DNA of 64,000 nucleotides from Thermocoleostomius sinensis A174 (GCF_026802175.1 NZ_CP113797.1:558001-622000), one strand, 5' to 3'; positions 36,245 through 46,131 are shown, counted from the first letter of the stretch. Notes: generated from the sequence alone by a model not told the origin. Numbers and translations: made by a program.

Positions 36245-37741
36245 CTAGTCTGCTGGCGCGAACGTCTGAGGCGTGAAGAATCCATGCAGTCCATAGGGGA
36301 CGTGATGTTTCAATCGCAGGATTGCTACAGGTTGCAAATGACGCGCATCTAAAATCACTAATTCTGATCGCTCAGTTTCGGCATTAAACACAAGTGTCAG
36401 GAGCCAACCCTCATCTTCGGCGGTACTGTTATGGCGTGCTACAAACTGCGGTTCTCCGACAAATCCCCGCGGAGCCGCACTCCATAGTTTCTGTTCGCCC
36501 GTTTGCCAGTCTAACTTCAACAGCGCCTGCAACGGTGCATTTCCCACGGGTGCATGAGCCGCTCCAACATACAAATACCGATACGGACGCCCGACCTGGC
36601 TGGGATGAACCACAGGGAACTCACAGCAGCGCGGATCAATGAGTTGGCGATCGACGGTTTGAGTTTGTGGATTCACCTGGAAACGCCACAGTTGTCCCGG
36701 ATCAAGTGTCTCAAATTTCACTTGTAGATAATCTTCATCGGGTTCAATATCGGGCAAGGTGGCATAGCAAATGGAGTCAATATAAAGATGCCCATCTTGC
36801 TCAAAGGCATTGGCATGATGAAACACAAAACCCGCATCAACAGGAATGAACTGAACGGGATCGGTTCCATTTCGAGGAATGATGACAATTTGCGTCGGCT
36901 GCTTCCGCACCTGAAGACATTGCCCGGCTCCTTTTAGCCCCAGCAGGTAAGGCATCGGATTAAAGCTCATAGGAGCCTGAAAGAAGATGCAGTAATTGGG
37001 CGTAATGGCAAAGTCGTGCATGAAGGCAAAGCCTGGAACCGCATGAGCATGTTGCCGTACTACCTTTCCAGCAGCATTCAGTTCGTAAATAGTAATGCGG
37101 CTCGACAAGCCGGGTTTGATGGCGAAGTTAACGAGGCACGGTTCGCCCTGATCAAATTGGCAAGCCGGATCGATGCGAGGATGAGCCGCAAAGGCCGATC
37201 CTGGTTGCAGTACTCCATCTAGATAATCAATGCCGATCGTCTCCAGAGTTTGAGGATCAAGACGATGGGGTTCTGCCGCTTCCCACAGTGCCAGCAGTTT
37301 GTCGCCCCAGTAGATGATATTGGTATTAGCAATATTCTTCAGCCGCAGATCAAGAAAGTTTGCTAGCCAACCGCCAGGCTTTTGCGTCCCAAATACACCG
37401 CGATAGAGGATTTTCTCAGCTTGCTGTTCTTCCAAATACCCTTGCGTCTGCACATAGCGATTGCGAAAATGGGCACGACCGTTGCGAAAACTAAAGGCGC
37501 AAACCATGCCGTCACCGTCGAACGGATGGTGAATGCGGCGGCCGCCGATGTCTAATAGACCTGGACCATTGCGGAATAGGGTTCCATTTAAATCAATCGG
37601 AACCTCTCCTTCAATCTCATCAATCCAGTAAGCGCATTCGTCTCGCAGCGATCGATAGCCCTTCTGCCAATCATTCAAATTATAGGAAACCGGAACGGTT
37701 TGAGCAGAGGATGTTTCCTGATTCAGTTGAAACCTTTGCAT
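36245..37741 (-). CDS. Carotenoid oxygenase (apocarotenoid/retinal-forming type)
   Basis: A 498-residue carotenoid cleavage dioxygenase of the RPE65 family. The four iron-binding histidines can be placed in SAFAAHPRIDP, AFMHDFAIT, FVFHHANAFE and the C-terminal YGLHGFF. The substrate channel region FNPMPYLLGLKG and the N-terminal LFRNGPGLLDIGG are typical. Cyanobacterial members cleave apocarotenals at C15-15' to give retinal, or cleave other carotenoids; the substrate is not certain here. The size is full length. Confidence 0.92.
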   Translation of the reverse strand: MQRFQLNQETSSAQTVPVSYNLNDWQKGYRSLRDECAYWIDEIEGEVPIDLNGTLFRNGPGLLDIGGRRIHHPFDGDGMVCAFSFRNGRAHFRNRYVQTQGYLEEQQAEKILYRGVFGTQKPGGWLANFLDLRLKNIANTNIIYWGDKLLALWEAAEPHRLDPQTLETIGIDYLDGVLQPGSAFAAHPRIDPACQFDQGEPCLVNFAIKPGLSSRITIYELNAAGKVVRQHAHAVPGFAFMHDFAITPNYCIFFQAPMSFNPMPYLLGLKGAGQCLQVRKQPTQIVIIPRNGTDPVQFIPVDAGFVFHHANAFEQDGHLYIDSICYATLPDIEPDEDYLQVKFETLDPGQLWRFQVNPQTQTVDRQLIDPRCCEFPVVHPSQVGRPYRYLYVGAAHAPVGNAPLQALLKLDWQTGEQKLWSAAPRGFVGEPQFVARHNSTAEDEGWLLTLVFNAETERSELVILDARHLQPVAILRLKHHVPYGLHGFFTPQTFAPAD

Positions 37742-37953
37742 GGGTGAGGTCTATGGTGAGTGCGATGTAATATTACGAGTGGTGAGCCAACTTGGTTTGG
37801 TTCTCTAAAATTGATTGTCTGAGATTCGATCGTCGGTAGCCCTGTCTTTACAGAGGCCCGCGCGGGCGGCTTTTTCAAGCGACGGCGGAAGCAGCTAAGT
37901 TTAACCATCTCTTCCTTTCAGTATTTCAATACCAAACCCTGCTTGCCTCTCTC

Positions 37954-39378
37954 TTACTGCTGAAGTTCGGTAATTAATTCTTTCTCGGCTGCAACGGCAG
38001 AAAGTTCAGTTTCAAGGGTGGTCGCTGGACTCGCTGGCAAAGTAAGGGAAGAAAGTTCCGGTGCCGTGACATCACTCGCTTGGCCGCTAGGCAACCAGCC
38101 TAAAAACGGCAGCGGCAGCAGGGTACTGAGATTAGTTATTAGCACCAGCAGCCAGAGCCGATCGAAATTCGTCTCCGTCACGCCCAGCCAGTGGGTCAGT
38201 AGGGCCCCAAATTCGTAGGATAATAGCCCCGCCAGATTTGTGACAGACATCAGCAGGGCAAATAGCGTTGCTTCTACACCCGGAGGACACAATCGCGCCG
38301 CCAGTACTAGGATCGGCATGTAGGCAATCTGTCCCATCACGGTCAAAATCAAGCTATCGCCTAAGCTAAACCAATAGTCGTCAATGCCGATCGCCCGATT
38401 GGTGTGCGTCACCAGCAGCAGCGCCGTCATGCCCAACAGCGTAGACACGCACGTTGTCCAGCCGAACAACGTGCGAAAGGGCAGAGTTCTGAAGAAGCGC
38501 TGAAATAACCAAACGCCCAGCAATGACGCGACACTGGTTACTAAGCGAACGCGTCCTAAAAATTCGGGTTGAAAGCCAAGTTCATTGGTAGTGAAAAAGA
38601 AAAAGGCGGAATCAGCCGTAGGGGTGGCTTGCCAAAGAAACAGGAATGCCGTGGGCAACCAAATTGATTTTTGGGTAATTGCTTGTCGCAACTGGCTGAC
38701 TTGATGCCGCACGGTTTGCCAATCTTGGGTGCGCTCTACCTGCGATTCGCTAATCAACCAAGCAACGATCGACACAATCAGTGGGAACGTCGCCGTAATC
38801 CCAAATACAGTTTGATTGCTGAAGTGCTCTAGCAGAAATCCGCTGAAATAAGCCGTGATTAAGCCTCCCAACGCCGAGGCTCCCCAAGACAACGATTGCA
38901 GCGATCCGGCATCTTTAGCGGCTTCATGGCGGGCCCGCTCCACCACTAGTGAGTCCACAATTACATCGCTGAACGCGACCGAAAGAGAACTAAGCGCGAT
39001 CGCCACAGTGGCGGCCCAAGCTGTATCTACTACAGTGGCTAACGCCATCCAAGCACCTGCTCCCAATAAGCCGGAGAGAATCAGATAGGGACGGCGACGA
39101 TAGCCAAACAGGGGTAGCCCGTCTGAAATGAACCCAAACAGCGGCTTCACCATCCAGGGTAAGGCCGCAATACCCATCAGGGCTGAAACTTGAGCGGGCG
39201 TCAAGCCCAAATCATCTTTTAGAAAGAAGCTGACGGCTAGCCGGGCTAATCCCAGAATTCCCTGAACAAAGTAGACCAACAGAATCGCGATTAATTCTGG
39301 GCTAGGTTCGTTTCCGAACAGGATCTTCTCGGTGAGGAACTCTTTGAGTTTGGTAGAGCCGGGGAAAGATAGTACCAT
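37954..39378 (-). CDS. Folate/biopterin (BT1) family MFS transporter
   Basis: A 474-residue polytopic protein with about 12 hydrophobic helices and the BT1-type start ELIAILLVYFVQGILGLARL. Conserved family features include ALPWMVKPLFGFISDGLPLFGYRRRPYL split across the first loops and ALSSLSVAFSDVIVDSLVVERAR. The C-terminus is a soluble Ala/Glu/Thr-rich tail. The Synechocystis homologue (slr0642) is reported to transport folates, so a folate/pterin substrate is likely. The carotenoid oxygenase gene lies next on the same strand, about 210 bases away. Confidence 0.88.
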   Translation of the reverse strand: MVLSFPGSTKLKEFLTEKILFGNEPSPELIAILLVYFVQGILGLARLAVSFFLKDDLGLTPAQVSALMGIAALPWMVKPLFGFISDGLPLFGYRRRPYLILSGLLGAGAWMALATVVDTAWAATVAIALSSLSVAFSDVIVDSLVVERARHEAAKDAGSLQSLSWGASALGGLITAYFSGFLLEHFSNQTVFGITATFPLIVSIVAWLISESQVERTQDWQTVRHQVSQLRQAITQKSIWLPTAFLFLWQATPTADSAFFFFTTNELGFQPEFLGRVRLVTSVASLLGVWLFQRFFRTLPFRTLFGWTTCVSTLLGMTALLLVTHTNRAIGIDDYWFSLGDSLILTVMGQIAYMPILVLAARLCPPGVEATLFALLMSVTNLAGLLSYEFGALLTHWLGVTETNFDRLWLLVLITNLSTLLPLPFLGWLPSGQASDVTAPELSSLTLPASPATTLETELSAVAAEKELITELQQ

Positions 39379-39480
39379 TCAGACTCGATCGTTAAGAATT
39401 ATCAACTGCTTTATATCATAGCCTCCTGCCCCATCCTGTCGAGGTTTATTCTATGCAGTAGATTAAAACTAACAGGCATC

Positions 39481-39831
39481 ATGGTTTTTCCACGAGGTAG
39501 GCTGAGTATTAGACAGCAGCAAGACGGGATTTATTTTCTGCAAGGATTGACGGTCGCCCTGGCTGTGCAAGCAGCGATCGCCACTGTGATAGGAGCATTG
39601 TTGGCGCTAATGATTGCGGTTGCACCCACAGGGTTACGGGAAATTCTGGGAACAATCAGCAGCCCCAATTTAGCAGGCAATGTCATGATCGCGGCACTGA
39701 TTCAAACGGTGGTGTGGGGTTGGTTGCCTACCATTGGCTTTGTACCTCGCCGTTGGGGGCGCTGGATGATGAGGAGCATGGGAGGGATGACGCTGCTGAT
39801 GTTTGTGTTAGTGCTGGCTAAGATTTGGTAG
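39481..39831 (+). CDS. Small hypothetical membrane protein
   Basis: A 116-residue protein with three hydrophobic segments: about 22-48 (VALAVQAAIATVIGALLALM), about 62-84 (NVMIAALIQTVVWGWLPTI) and about 97-114 (GMTLLMFVLVLAKI). I do not recognise the family. It is separated by 21 bases from the M28 peptidase gene downstream, so the two probably form an operon. Confidence 0.65.
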   Translation: MVFPRGRLSIRQQQDGIYFLQGLTVALAVQAAIATVIGALLALMIAVAPTGLREILGTISSPNLAGNVMIAALIQTVVWGWLPTIGFVPRRWGRWMMRSMGGMTLLMFVLVLAKIW

Positions 39832-39852
39832 TGGGGAATAGGGTAATAGGAT

Positions 39853-40707
39853 GTGGATGTTGAAACGTTAAAACAAAGTTTGCAGGGGCATTTGGAGCAG
39901 TTGATTCGCGATCGCGATCCGTATCTGTCGAGTGAGGGACATTTCTATGTGCAGCAATATGTTCGGCAGCAGTTGGAGCAGTGGGGCGCGGTGGAAATTC
40001 ATGAGTTTGTATACGAGGGGCGGCAACATCAAAATTTGATTCTCAGCCTACCAAGTCGGGTTGCTAGAACAGCGAGTATGCCGATTTTGATTGGTGCTCA
40101 TTACGATGCAGTGCCGGGATCACCGGGAGCCGATGATAATGCGACGGGGGTGGCGGGGTTGCTAGAATTAGCAAAATCGTTTGCAACTGAGCCGCCGTTA
40201 CATCCTGTTCGGTTGGTTGCATTTGATTTGGAAGAACGTGGACTGATCGGTAGCCGTGCCTACGCGACACAACTGCGCCAGCAAGGGCAACGCTTGCGGT
40301 TGATGCTGTCGTTGGAAATGTTGGGCTATTGCGATCGCACCCCCGGTTCTCAGCGCTACCCTAGCGGCCTACAGCGGTTTTATCCCGATCGAGGAGATTT
40401 CATTGGCTTGATTGGTAACTGGCAAACAATTCCTGATTTAGTTCGCCTTAGCCGCTGCATTCGCCAAGTGGGGCAAGTGTCTTGCCAATGGCTACCTGCC
40501 GGAAGTCGCGGCCAGATTGTGCCTGCTACTCGCGCCAGCGATCATGCGCCCTTTTGGGATCTGGGCTATCGCGCCATGATGGTAACGGACACGGCTTTCT
40601 TGCGCAACCCGCACTATCACCAAAGCAGCGATCGGCTGGAAACCTTAGATCTAGATTTTTTGGCGGGGGTTTGTTGGGGCTTGATCCACGGTCTTCGCCA
40701 GTTGTAA
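39853..40707 (+). CDS. M28 family zinc peptidase
   Basis: A 284-residue metallopeptidase. Metal ligands and catalytic residues are in LIGAHYDAVPGSPGADDNAT (near 77-96), DLEERGLIGSRAY (near 121), SLEMLGY (near 152) and ASDHAPFWDLGY (near 224), ending with NPHYHQSSDRLETLD. Members are aminopeptidases with two zinc ions. No signal peptide is seen, so it is probably cytoplasmic. The start is GTG at 39853; the nearby ATG at 39851 is in another frame. It follows the small membrane-protein gene closely. Confidence 0.88.
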   Translation: MDVETLKQSLQGHLEQLIRDRDPYLSSEGHFYVQQYVRQQLEQWGAVEIHEFVYEGRQHQNLILSLPSRVARTASMPILIGAHYDAVPGSPGADDNATGVAGLLELAKSFATEPPLHPVRLVAFDLEERGLIGSRAYATQLRQQGQRLRLMLSLEMLGYCDRTPGSQRYPSGLQRFYPDRGDFIGLIGNWQTIPDLVRLSRCIRQVGQVSCQWLPAGSRGQIVPATRASDHAPFWDLGYRAMMVTDTAFLRNPHYHQSSDRLETLDLDFLAGVCWGLIHGLRQL

Positions 40708-40944
40708 CAAGCTTCACCCTAGCCGCAATTGGGTGGTGTCTCAAACCTAGTGACATCTCTTGATGACCCTCTACAGTTTTAGGGAGGGGAACGGTGACAG
40801 CGGAGGAGATGGAAGCCACATACCTGAAACGCTATTCCTCAATTGCTACATAAAACTAAAACTTTGCGTCACTTTCTGAGTTTTGTGGCATTTTCGTAGA
40901 AGCAGTTTTCCTGCGATCGCCCTTCCCCCAGATCCAAACTTGTT

Positions 40945-41820
40945 ATGGAAGTGTTACTTGCTTGGCTAGCTAGCCTCAATCCCTGGATTGTTGCCGCAAT
41001 TTTGGTTGTGTTTACGGGTGCTGGCTCAGTTAAACGAGTACGAGAAGGCAATGAAGCCTTAGTGGAACGGTTAGGACGCTATCATCGTAAACTCTCGCCA
41101 GGCTTACATTTGGGCGTAGTACCGCTGGTTGATCACATTTCATTTCAAGCAGACATTCGCGAGCAGATTATTGATATTGAACCGATCGAAGCGGTGACCG
41201 CTGACAATGTTCGTATTAGTGTGGATGCGATTATTTTCTGGCGAATTTTTAAACTAGAAAAGGTCTATTACGGAATTGCCGATGCCAAAGCAGCCGTTGA
41301 AAATATTGTGATTACAACCCTGCGATCGGAAATTGGGCAAATGACGCTGGAAGAAACCAATTCTGGACGCGATCGGATCATCCGTGCCTTGCTGGAAAGT
41401 TTGGATGAAGCCACTGAACCCTGGGGCGTAAAAGTGACGCGGGTAGAAATTCAGGACATTAAACCGCCACTAAGTGTCATTGCTGCCCTGGAGCAAGAAC
41501 GATCGGCGATTAGTGAAAAACGAGCCATGATTGAACGGGCTGAAGCTCGCAAGCAAGCGTTCATCATCGAAACCGAAGCGATCGCCTATGCCACCAAAAT
41601 GATGACCGATCGCTTACCGCCCGAAATTAGCCCCAAAGACGTTCTCAATTTTTTGCTAGTACGCGAATACATTCAGTCTGGACAGCACCTCACTGAAAGC
41701 CTAGAGGAAATTAAACAAAAAATCAGCCTGAATGAGGCTGAAGCGATTGCTGCCAAAAACCCATTTCCTCTACTCCCTGATTCTGCCAACGAACTATGGG
41801 AAGATGGATTGCTACGATAA
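40945..41820 (+). CDS. SPFH/Band 7 (stomatin-like) protein
   Basis: A 291-residue protein with one N-terminal membrane segment (about 9-28, NPWIVAAILVVFTGAGSV) followed by an SPFH domain: RVREGNEALVERLGRYHRKL, then IREQIIDIEP and TSGRD-like TNSGRDRIIRALL. A coiled-coil helix rich in E, R and A follows (about 185-215). It resembles the QmcA/stomatin group, membrane scaffolds that often work with membrane proteases. A site-2 protease gene lies just beyond, convergent rather than co-transcribed. Confidence 0.9.
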   Translation: MEVLLAWLASLNPWIVAAILVVFTGAGSVKRVREGNEALVERLGRYHRKLSPGLHLGVVPLVDHISFQADIREQIIDIEPIEAVTADNVRISVDAIIFWRIFKLEKVYYGIADAKAAVENIVITTLRSEIGQMTLEETNSGRDRIIRALLESLDEATEPWGVKVTRVEIQDIKPPLSVIAALEQERSAISEKRAMIERAEARKQAFIIETEAIAYATKMMTDRLPPEISPKDVLNFLLVREYIQSGQHLTESLEEIKQKISLNEAEAIAAKNPFPLLPDSANELWEDGLLR

Positions 41821-41884
41821 CAGTTGCAAGATAGTCAGAAGAATGAGGATAGGTGAATTTGGGATCAGCGGTAATCAGTATTAG

Positions 41885-41912
41885 GGCAATCGGCAATCGG
41901 TAATCGGTAATC
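41885..41912. repeat. Heptanucleotide tandem repeat
   Basis: Four in-phase units: GGCAATC, GGCAATC, GGTAATC, GGTAATC. Related AATCGGTA-type units recur near 52200 and 33940-34015. It belongs to the same intergenic heptamer class as at 589-630. Confidence 0.65.
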
Positions 41913-42057
41913 GGGCATAAGCCATGAATGTGATTTGGCATTGCTGAATTCAATTGGGATTCTCCCTCATCCCAAACCCTACTTCCGGAGTGGGGCAGTT
42001 AGAGTCAGATTTCGATTCAGCCATGCCTATGATTCAATTACCAATTACCAATCCAGT

Positions 42058-43197
42058 TCAAGAAACCACTTCCGCCTCGGTCTGTGTCTGTGTTCGCTTT
42101 TGTAAAAGCTGAATAATGGCTGCTTTTTCCAATAAGCCCACGAGCGCCCCACCCTCGCGCAAGACTACTAGTGACGGCAGTTGCTTACGTTCCAAAAGTT
42201 GAACCACATCTAGTAACGGTTCATCCGAAGTTACGGTTTCCAATTGTTCGATCGGTTGCATTAACTCTCGAACTTGAATATTCCACCAATCATTTGTGGG
42301 GACGGTCTTCATTGCCTCAACCGCAATTTCACCAATCAGTTGCCCTTCAGCATCTATAACTAGGTACTTGCGCCAGTTAGCTGGATTACCAATGACATAG
42401 TTGTTGGCAAACTCTCGCAAGGAAATATTCGCCGATACGATCGGGCTATTGGGGTTCACGGCATCGGCCGCAGTCAACCCACTTAGTTGCTTTTGAACCG
42501 TTGCTGCCTGAGAATAGCGAGTTGCATTTTGCAGTAGGAACCAACCAATCAACAATGTCCAGATGCTGCCGATGTTGCTTACACCCAGCAAATTCAGAAA
42601 GCCCAAGCTGATGCCAATCCAACCTAAAGCCTGTCCAGTCCGGCTAGCAAAAGCAATGCCGCTATAGGGCTTGCCAGTAATTTTCCAAACGATCGCCTTC
42701 AGTACGTTGCCGCCGTCCAGTGGCAGACCCGGCAGCAAATTGAACGCCGCCAAAATCAAATTAATGTAAGCGAGTAAACTGACAATTGCCGCTAGCGGGC
42801 CGCTAATTCCTGTAAAAAGATTAATAGCAGTGAAAACGCCAAACAGAATCACGCTAACAAGGGGACCGGCAATCGCCACCCAAAATGCCTCAGCCGGAGT
42901 TTTTGATTCCTCTTCCAGGCTAGCTAAGCCACCAAACAAAAATAGCGTAATCGAATTTACCGGAATTCCTTGCCGAATTGCTACAAAGCTGTGTCCTAAC
43001 TCATGGGCTAGCACTGAAGCAAACAGTAACAGCGCTGCAATGAAGCCAAACCCCCAAGCTAGTCCTCCCAATTGCGGAAACACAAATCCTAGTTGGTTTC
43101 CATATTCCCAGGTGACAATCGCCAGAACCAGGAACCAGGAGACATTAATATAAAAAGGAATTCCAAACAAATTGCCAACGCGCAGGTTGCCGTTCAT
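42058..43197 (-). CDS. Site-2 protease (M50) with C-terminal CBS domain
   Basis: A 379-residue intramembrane metalloprotease. The zinc motif is SVLAHELGHSF (near 63-69); the third ligand is in the LLPGLPLDGGNVL motif (near 153-162). About six hydrophobic helices precede a CBS-type region (about 240-370, with AADAVNPNSPIV and DEPLLDVVQLLERKQLPSLVV). It resembles the Rip3/SpoIVFB-like CBS-containing site-2 proteases, whose CBS domains sense adenosine nucleotides. The start is ATG 43197. The substrate is unknown; nearby anti-sigma factors are absent. Confidence 0.92.
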   Translation of the reverse strand: MNGNLRVGNLFGIPFYINVSWFLVLAIVTWEYGNQLGFVFPQLGGLAWGFGFIAALLLFASVLAHELGHSFVAIRQGIPVNSITLFLFGGLASLEEESKTPAEAFWVAIAGPLVSVILFGVFTAINLFTGISGPLAAIVSLLAYINLILAAFNLLPGLPLDGGNVLKAIVWKITGKPYSGIAFASRTGQALGWIGISLGFLNLLGVSNIGSIWTLLIGWFLLQNATRYSQAATVQKQLSGLTAADAVNPNSPIVSANISLREFANNYVIGNPANWRKYLVIDAEGQLIGEIAVEAMKTVPTNDWWNIQVRELMQPIEQLETVTSDEPLLDVVQLLERKQLPSLVVLREGGALVGLLEKAAIIQLLQKRTQTQTEAEVVS

Positions 43198-43318
43198 TTG
43201 TATCGACCCCCCTGGCTTTGAGCCATGATTATTTTTAACATAGTTCTATCGTAACGAAGTGTTAACAACGGTTTAATCTGTCAGATGATGTAATATCCGA
43301 CTTGGTTTAGTGCGGGTT

Positions 43319-43540
43319 TTACTTCTTTAAGAATAAGGGATTCGGCAAAGGCAAGGGAAAGGGCTGCCTGAGAAAGGTTCGATCGCCCTCATTTGAAGCA
43401 GACCCAACCGGCTCAAACACTACAACAAACTCAGCATCGGGAACCAACCACCACATCGCCCGAGCGTGTCCTTCGGCATCCGATCGACTGCGAAAGCGAT
43501 CGAGTATCACCCGCTGACAATTGGGCCACAGGCGAATCAC
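43319..43540 (-). CDS. Small hypothetical protein
   Basis: A 73-residue protein. The core RSRSDAEGHARAMWWLVPDAEFVVVFEP resembles small uncharacterised cyanobacterial proteins with a SDAE..A..M..LVPDAEF.VVF pattern that I recall but cannot name. The C-terminus is Pro/Leu-rich and may be unstructured. Downstream lies open sequence, then the transposase remnant. Confidence 0.5.
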   Translation of the reverse strand: MIRLWPNCQRVILDRFRSRSDAEGHARAMWWLVPDAEFVVVFEPVGSASNEGDRTFLRQPFPLPLPNPLFLKK

Positions 43541-43669
43541 CGCCTAGTGATTGAGGAGTTTATAGTAATTGGTAAGTGCTTCATCCCTACCCTTGTGAAA
43601 AATCCGATATTGGGAATTGCGGAAATGGATTGGGAATCTTGGGAATGATGTATTGCATCTCTCTCCACC

Positions 43670-43825
43670 ATGCCATACAACCCTAAGATTCACCACAGAC
43701 GATCGATCCGCCTACAAGGATACGACTATTCCAGTGCAGGAGCCTATTTCATCACCATTTGCACCCGCGATCGATTTTGCTGGTTTAGGGAGGTGGTAGA
43801 TGGGAAAATGCGGTTTAATGAATGA
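43670..43825 (+). pseudogene. Truncated REP-associated tyrosine transposase (RAYT)
   Basis: A 51-codon frame from ATG 43670 to TGA 43823-43825. It matches the N-terminus of cyanobacterial RAYT / Y1 transposases: MPYNPKIHHRRSIRLQGYDY, then GAYFITICTRDRFCWF and VVDGKMRFNE. Full-length members are about 180 residues and carry HUH and tyrosine motifs further on; those are gone. The remnant ends inside the 3' end of the convergent xanthine dehydrogenase-type gene (11-base overlap). It is not expected to be active. Confidence 0.8.
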
Positions 43826-44630
43826 CTGCTTGCAGCGATCGTTGCATCAGCACCTGGGTGAGATGCCGACGATAGGGAGCACTGCCTTGAGCATCATTGA
43901 TGACCTCTGCTAAGGGCAAATGACGATCGAGGGCTTGCGTCAATTGCTCAGAAGTTGGAATACTGAAAAACTCAATCAACCGAGGCACTGTGACACAACC
44001 GCTGATGCCAAACCGGACACGATCGGTTGCAGGATGATACGCCGCGACCACGATTGTTAATGCCAATCCTGCCGACGCCAGACACAACCGTTTGTAGCTT
44101 ACCTGCCATTCTAGGTTGGCAGCCGGAACCCAAATTTGGCGCAGCACCTCGCCGGGTTGCAGAATCGTCTGGCGCAGCCCGGTTTGAAACTGAACGGCCG
44201 GAACAGTACGAGCGGAGCCGTCTAGGGAGATGATTTGGTACTGGGCATCGAGGGCTACCATGGCCGGTGCAAAGGTTCCGGCGGGGATGGCCAAGCACAG
44301 ATTGCCCGCGATCGTTGCCACATTTTGCACCTTAAATGACGCCAGTTCACGGACGGCTTGCTGCAACGCGACTATTCCCGTCCAACTAGCTGGATAGGTT
44401 TCTTGAAGCAACCGACTCATGATGCAAGTTGCCCCGATCGTCAGTCCATCCGATGTGATCTTGAATTCAGACCATCCCAACCCGTGCAGATCAACCAGGG
44501 TATGGGTTTGTGGTCGCGGTTCCGAGAACATCCAAGTGCCCCCGGCCAGCCAAGCCCAGCCCGGTTGCCAAGTTGTAATCTGATCCAAGGCGGTAGGTCG
44601 CAGATAGGTCTCGATCGTGTGCAAATCCAT
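43815..44630 (-). CDS. Xanthine dehydrogenase family FAD-binding subunit
   Basis: A 271-residue protein of the CO/xanthine dehydrogenase FAD-binding (subunit M) family. FAD-binding motifs are LAGGTWMF (near 29) and QNVATIAGNLCLAIPAGTFAP (split around 102-122); the C-terminal CODH_C-like domain follows. It would pass electrons from the Mo and Fe-S subunits to NAD. I chose ATG 44630, where family similarity begins (MDLHTIETYLRP), rather than the longer frame from 44696. It is the last gene after guanine deaminase and the NCS2 permease, but no Mo-binding or 2Fe-2S subunit gene is in the window. Confidence 0.85.
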   Translation of the reverse strand: MDLHTIETYLRPTALDQITTWQPGWAWLAGGTWMFSEPRPQTHTLVDLHGLGWSEFKITSDGLTIGATCIMSRLLQETYPASWTGIVALQQAVRELASFKVQNVATIAGNLCLAIPAGTFAPAMVALDAQYQIISLDGSARTVPAVQFQTGLRQTILQPGEVLRQIWVPAANLEWQVSYKRLCLASAGLALTIVVAAYHPATDRVRFGISGCVTVPRLIEFFSIPTSEQLTQALDRHLPLAEVINDAQGSAPYRRHLTQVLMQRSLQAVIH

Positions 44631-44688
44631 AAGCTGCGTGCAGAGAATAAGCCGTATCCGTGAACTGAATTTGATTTGCTGCAACGAG

Positions 44689-46131
44689 TTAACCAAATCG
44701 CAGCGTCATAAAGATATATCGCGTGACGAAGATCAGCGCTAGAATCCAAGTGACAGCCGGAACTTCATTCGATCGCCCCTGAAAGGTTTTGAGAATGGGA
44801 TAGGCAATCAATCCGGCCGATAGCCCTTCTGCGATCGAGAATCCTAGGGGAATGAAAAAGATGGTCAAGAAGGCGGGAATTGCTTCTGTTAGGTCATTCC
44901 ACTTAATATGCACCACGCTCATCATCATCAACACACCCACAATCAGCAGGGCTGGGGCTGTTGCAAAGGCGGGAATCGCTTCAAAAACAGGCGATAGAAA
45001 CAGCGCTACCACAAATAGCAGTGCCACAACCACCGCTGTAAAGCCAGTGCGTCCCCCTTCAGAAATGCCAGCCGCCGATTCTACATAGGTGGTAACGCTC
45101 GAGGTTCCTAACACGGCCCCTGCCGTGGTGGCAATGGCATCAGCCGTGAGCGCTTGGTTAGCGCGAGGCAGTTCGCCATCTTCACCAATGTAGCCTGCTT
45201 GCTTGCCCACGCCCGCCAACGTGCCGATCGTATCAAACATATCGACAAACAAAAAGACGAGGAGTGCTGCCAGAAAATCAAAGAAGTTAGCCGCATTCAA
45301 ACCAGCTAGACCTGTGATGGCAACGCCAAAGAGATCGGCTGGAAAGACCGGGGCTGCCAAAAACCCACTAGGGGGAGCCGCCACGCCAAACACCCATCCC
45401 AGCAACGCTGTGCCAATAATGCCCCACAGCAATGCTCCTTTGATGCGTCGTAACATTAGAAACGCGGTTAAAAAAATTCCCACCGTTGCCAAAATTGTGG
45501 CAGGTTGCCTGAAACTACCAAAGGAGGTCTTGGTGACTTCATCCGCCACGATTAAACCTGCGCCACCTGTTTCAACGGCTCCACTTAGCCCAATGTAAGC
45601 GAGGAATAGGCCAATCCCCACGCCAGTGGCTACCTTGATCACATCCGGTACAGCGGTAATCAAATGCCGCCGAATATCGGTGACTGTGAGAAGAATAAAA
45701 ATAATGCCTTCTACAAATACACAGGCTAGCGCCAGCCGCCAATCGATGCCCAATCCCAACACCACCGAGTAGGCAAAGAAAGCATTAATTCCCATCCCCG
45801 GAGCCAGCGCGAACGGGTACTTAGCCAGCAGTGCCATAATCAACGTTCCGATCGCCGATGACACCGCCGTAGCAATTACCAATTCACTGAATAAATCTCT
45901 CGGTTCATTCAAAAAGATGGCATCGGAAAGAATTAATGGATTCACCACCAAGATATAGGCCATGGTCATAAACGTGGTTAGACCTGCTAGAATCTCGGTG
46001 CGAAACCCCGTGTGGTAGTAATCAAACATGAAGTAGCGAGCAATCGCCGCTTGCCATCCACTGTAGGAAGGTGGTTCTTGAAACGGTTCCTGTTCTCTTT
46101 CTTCCAGTCCTAAATCGATTTCATTGCTCAT
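44689..46131 (-). CDS. NCS2 family purine permease (AzgA/GhxP-like)
   Basis: A 480-residue polytopic transporter of the AzgA-like branch of NCS2. The signature start is FRTEILAGLTTFMTMAYILV, followed by PFALAPGMGINAFFAYSVV and, near the middle, FLFVDMFDTIGTLAGVGKQAG. About 12-14 hydrophobic segments are present. Members import guanine, hypoxanthine or adenine by proton symport. It lies between guanine deaminase and the xanthine dehydrogenase FAD subunit, which points to guanine or hypoxanthine uptake for nitrogen salvage. Confidence 0.93.
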   Translation of the reverse strand: MSNEIDLGLEEREQEPFQEPPSYSGWQAAIARYFMFDYYHTGFRTEILAGLTTFMTMAYILVVNPLILSDAIFLNEPRDLFSELVIATAVSSAIGTLIMALLAKYPFALAPGMGINAFFAYSVVLGLGIDWRLALACVFVEGIIFILLTVTDIRRHLITAVPDVIKVATGVGIGLFLAYIGLSGAVETGGAGLIVADEVTKTSFGSFRQPATILATVGIFLTAFLMLRRIKGALLWGIIGTALLGWVFGVAAPPSGFLAAPVFPADLFGVAITGLAGLNAANFFDFLAALLVFLFVDMFDTIGTLAGVGKQAGYIGEDGELPRANQALTADAIATTAGAVLGTSSVTTYVESAAGISEGGRTGFTAVVVALLFVVALFLSPVFEAIPAFATAPALLIVGVLMMMSVVHIKWNDLTEAIPAFLTIFFIPLGFSIAEGLSAGLIAYPILKTFQGRSNEVPAVTWILALIFVTRYIFMTLRFG

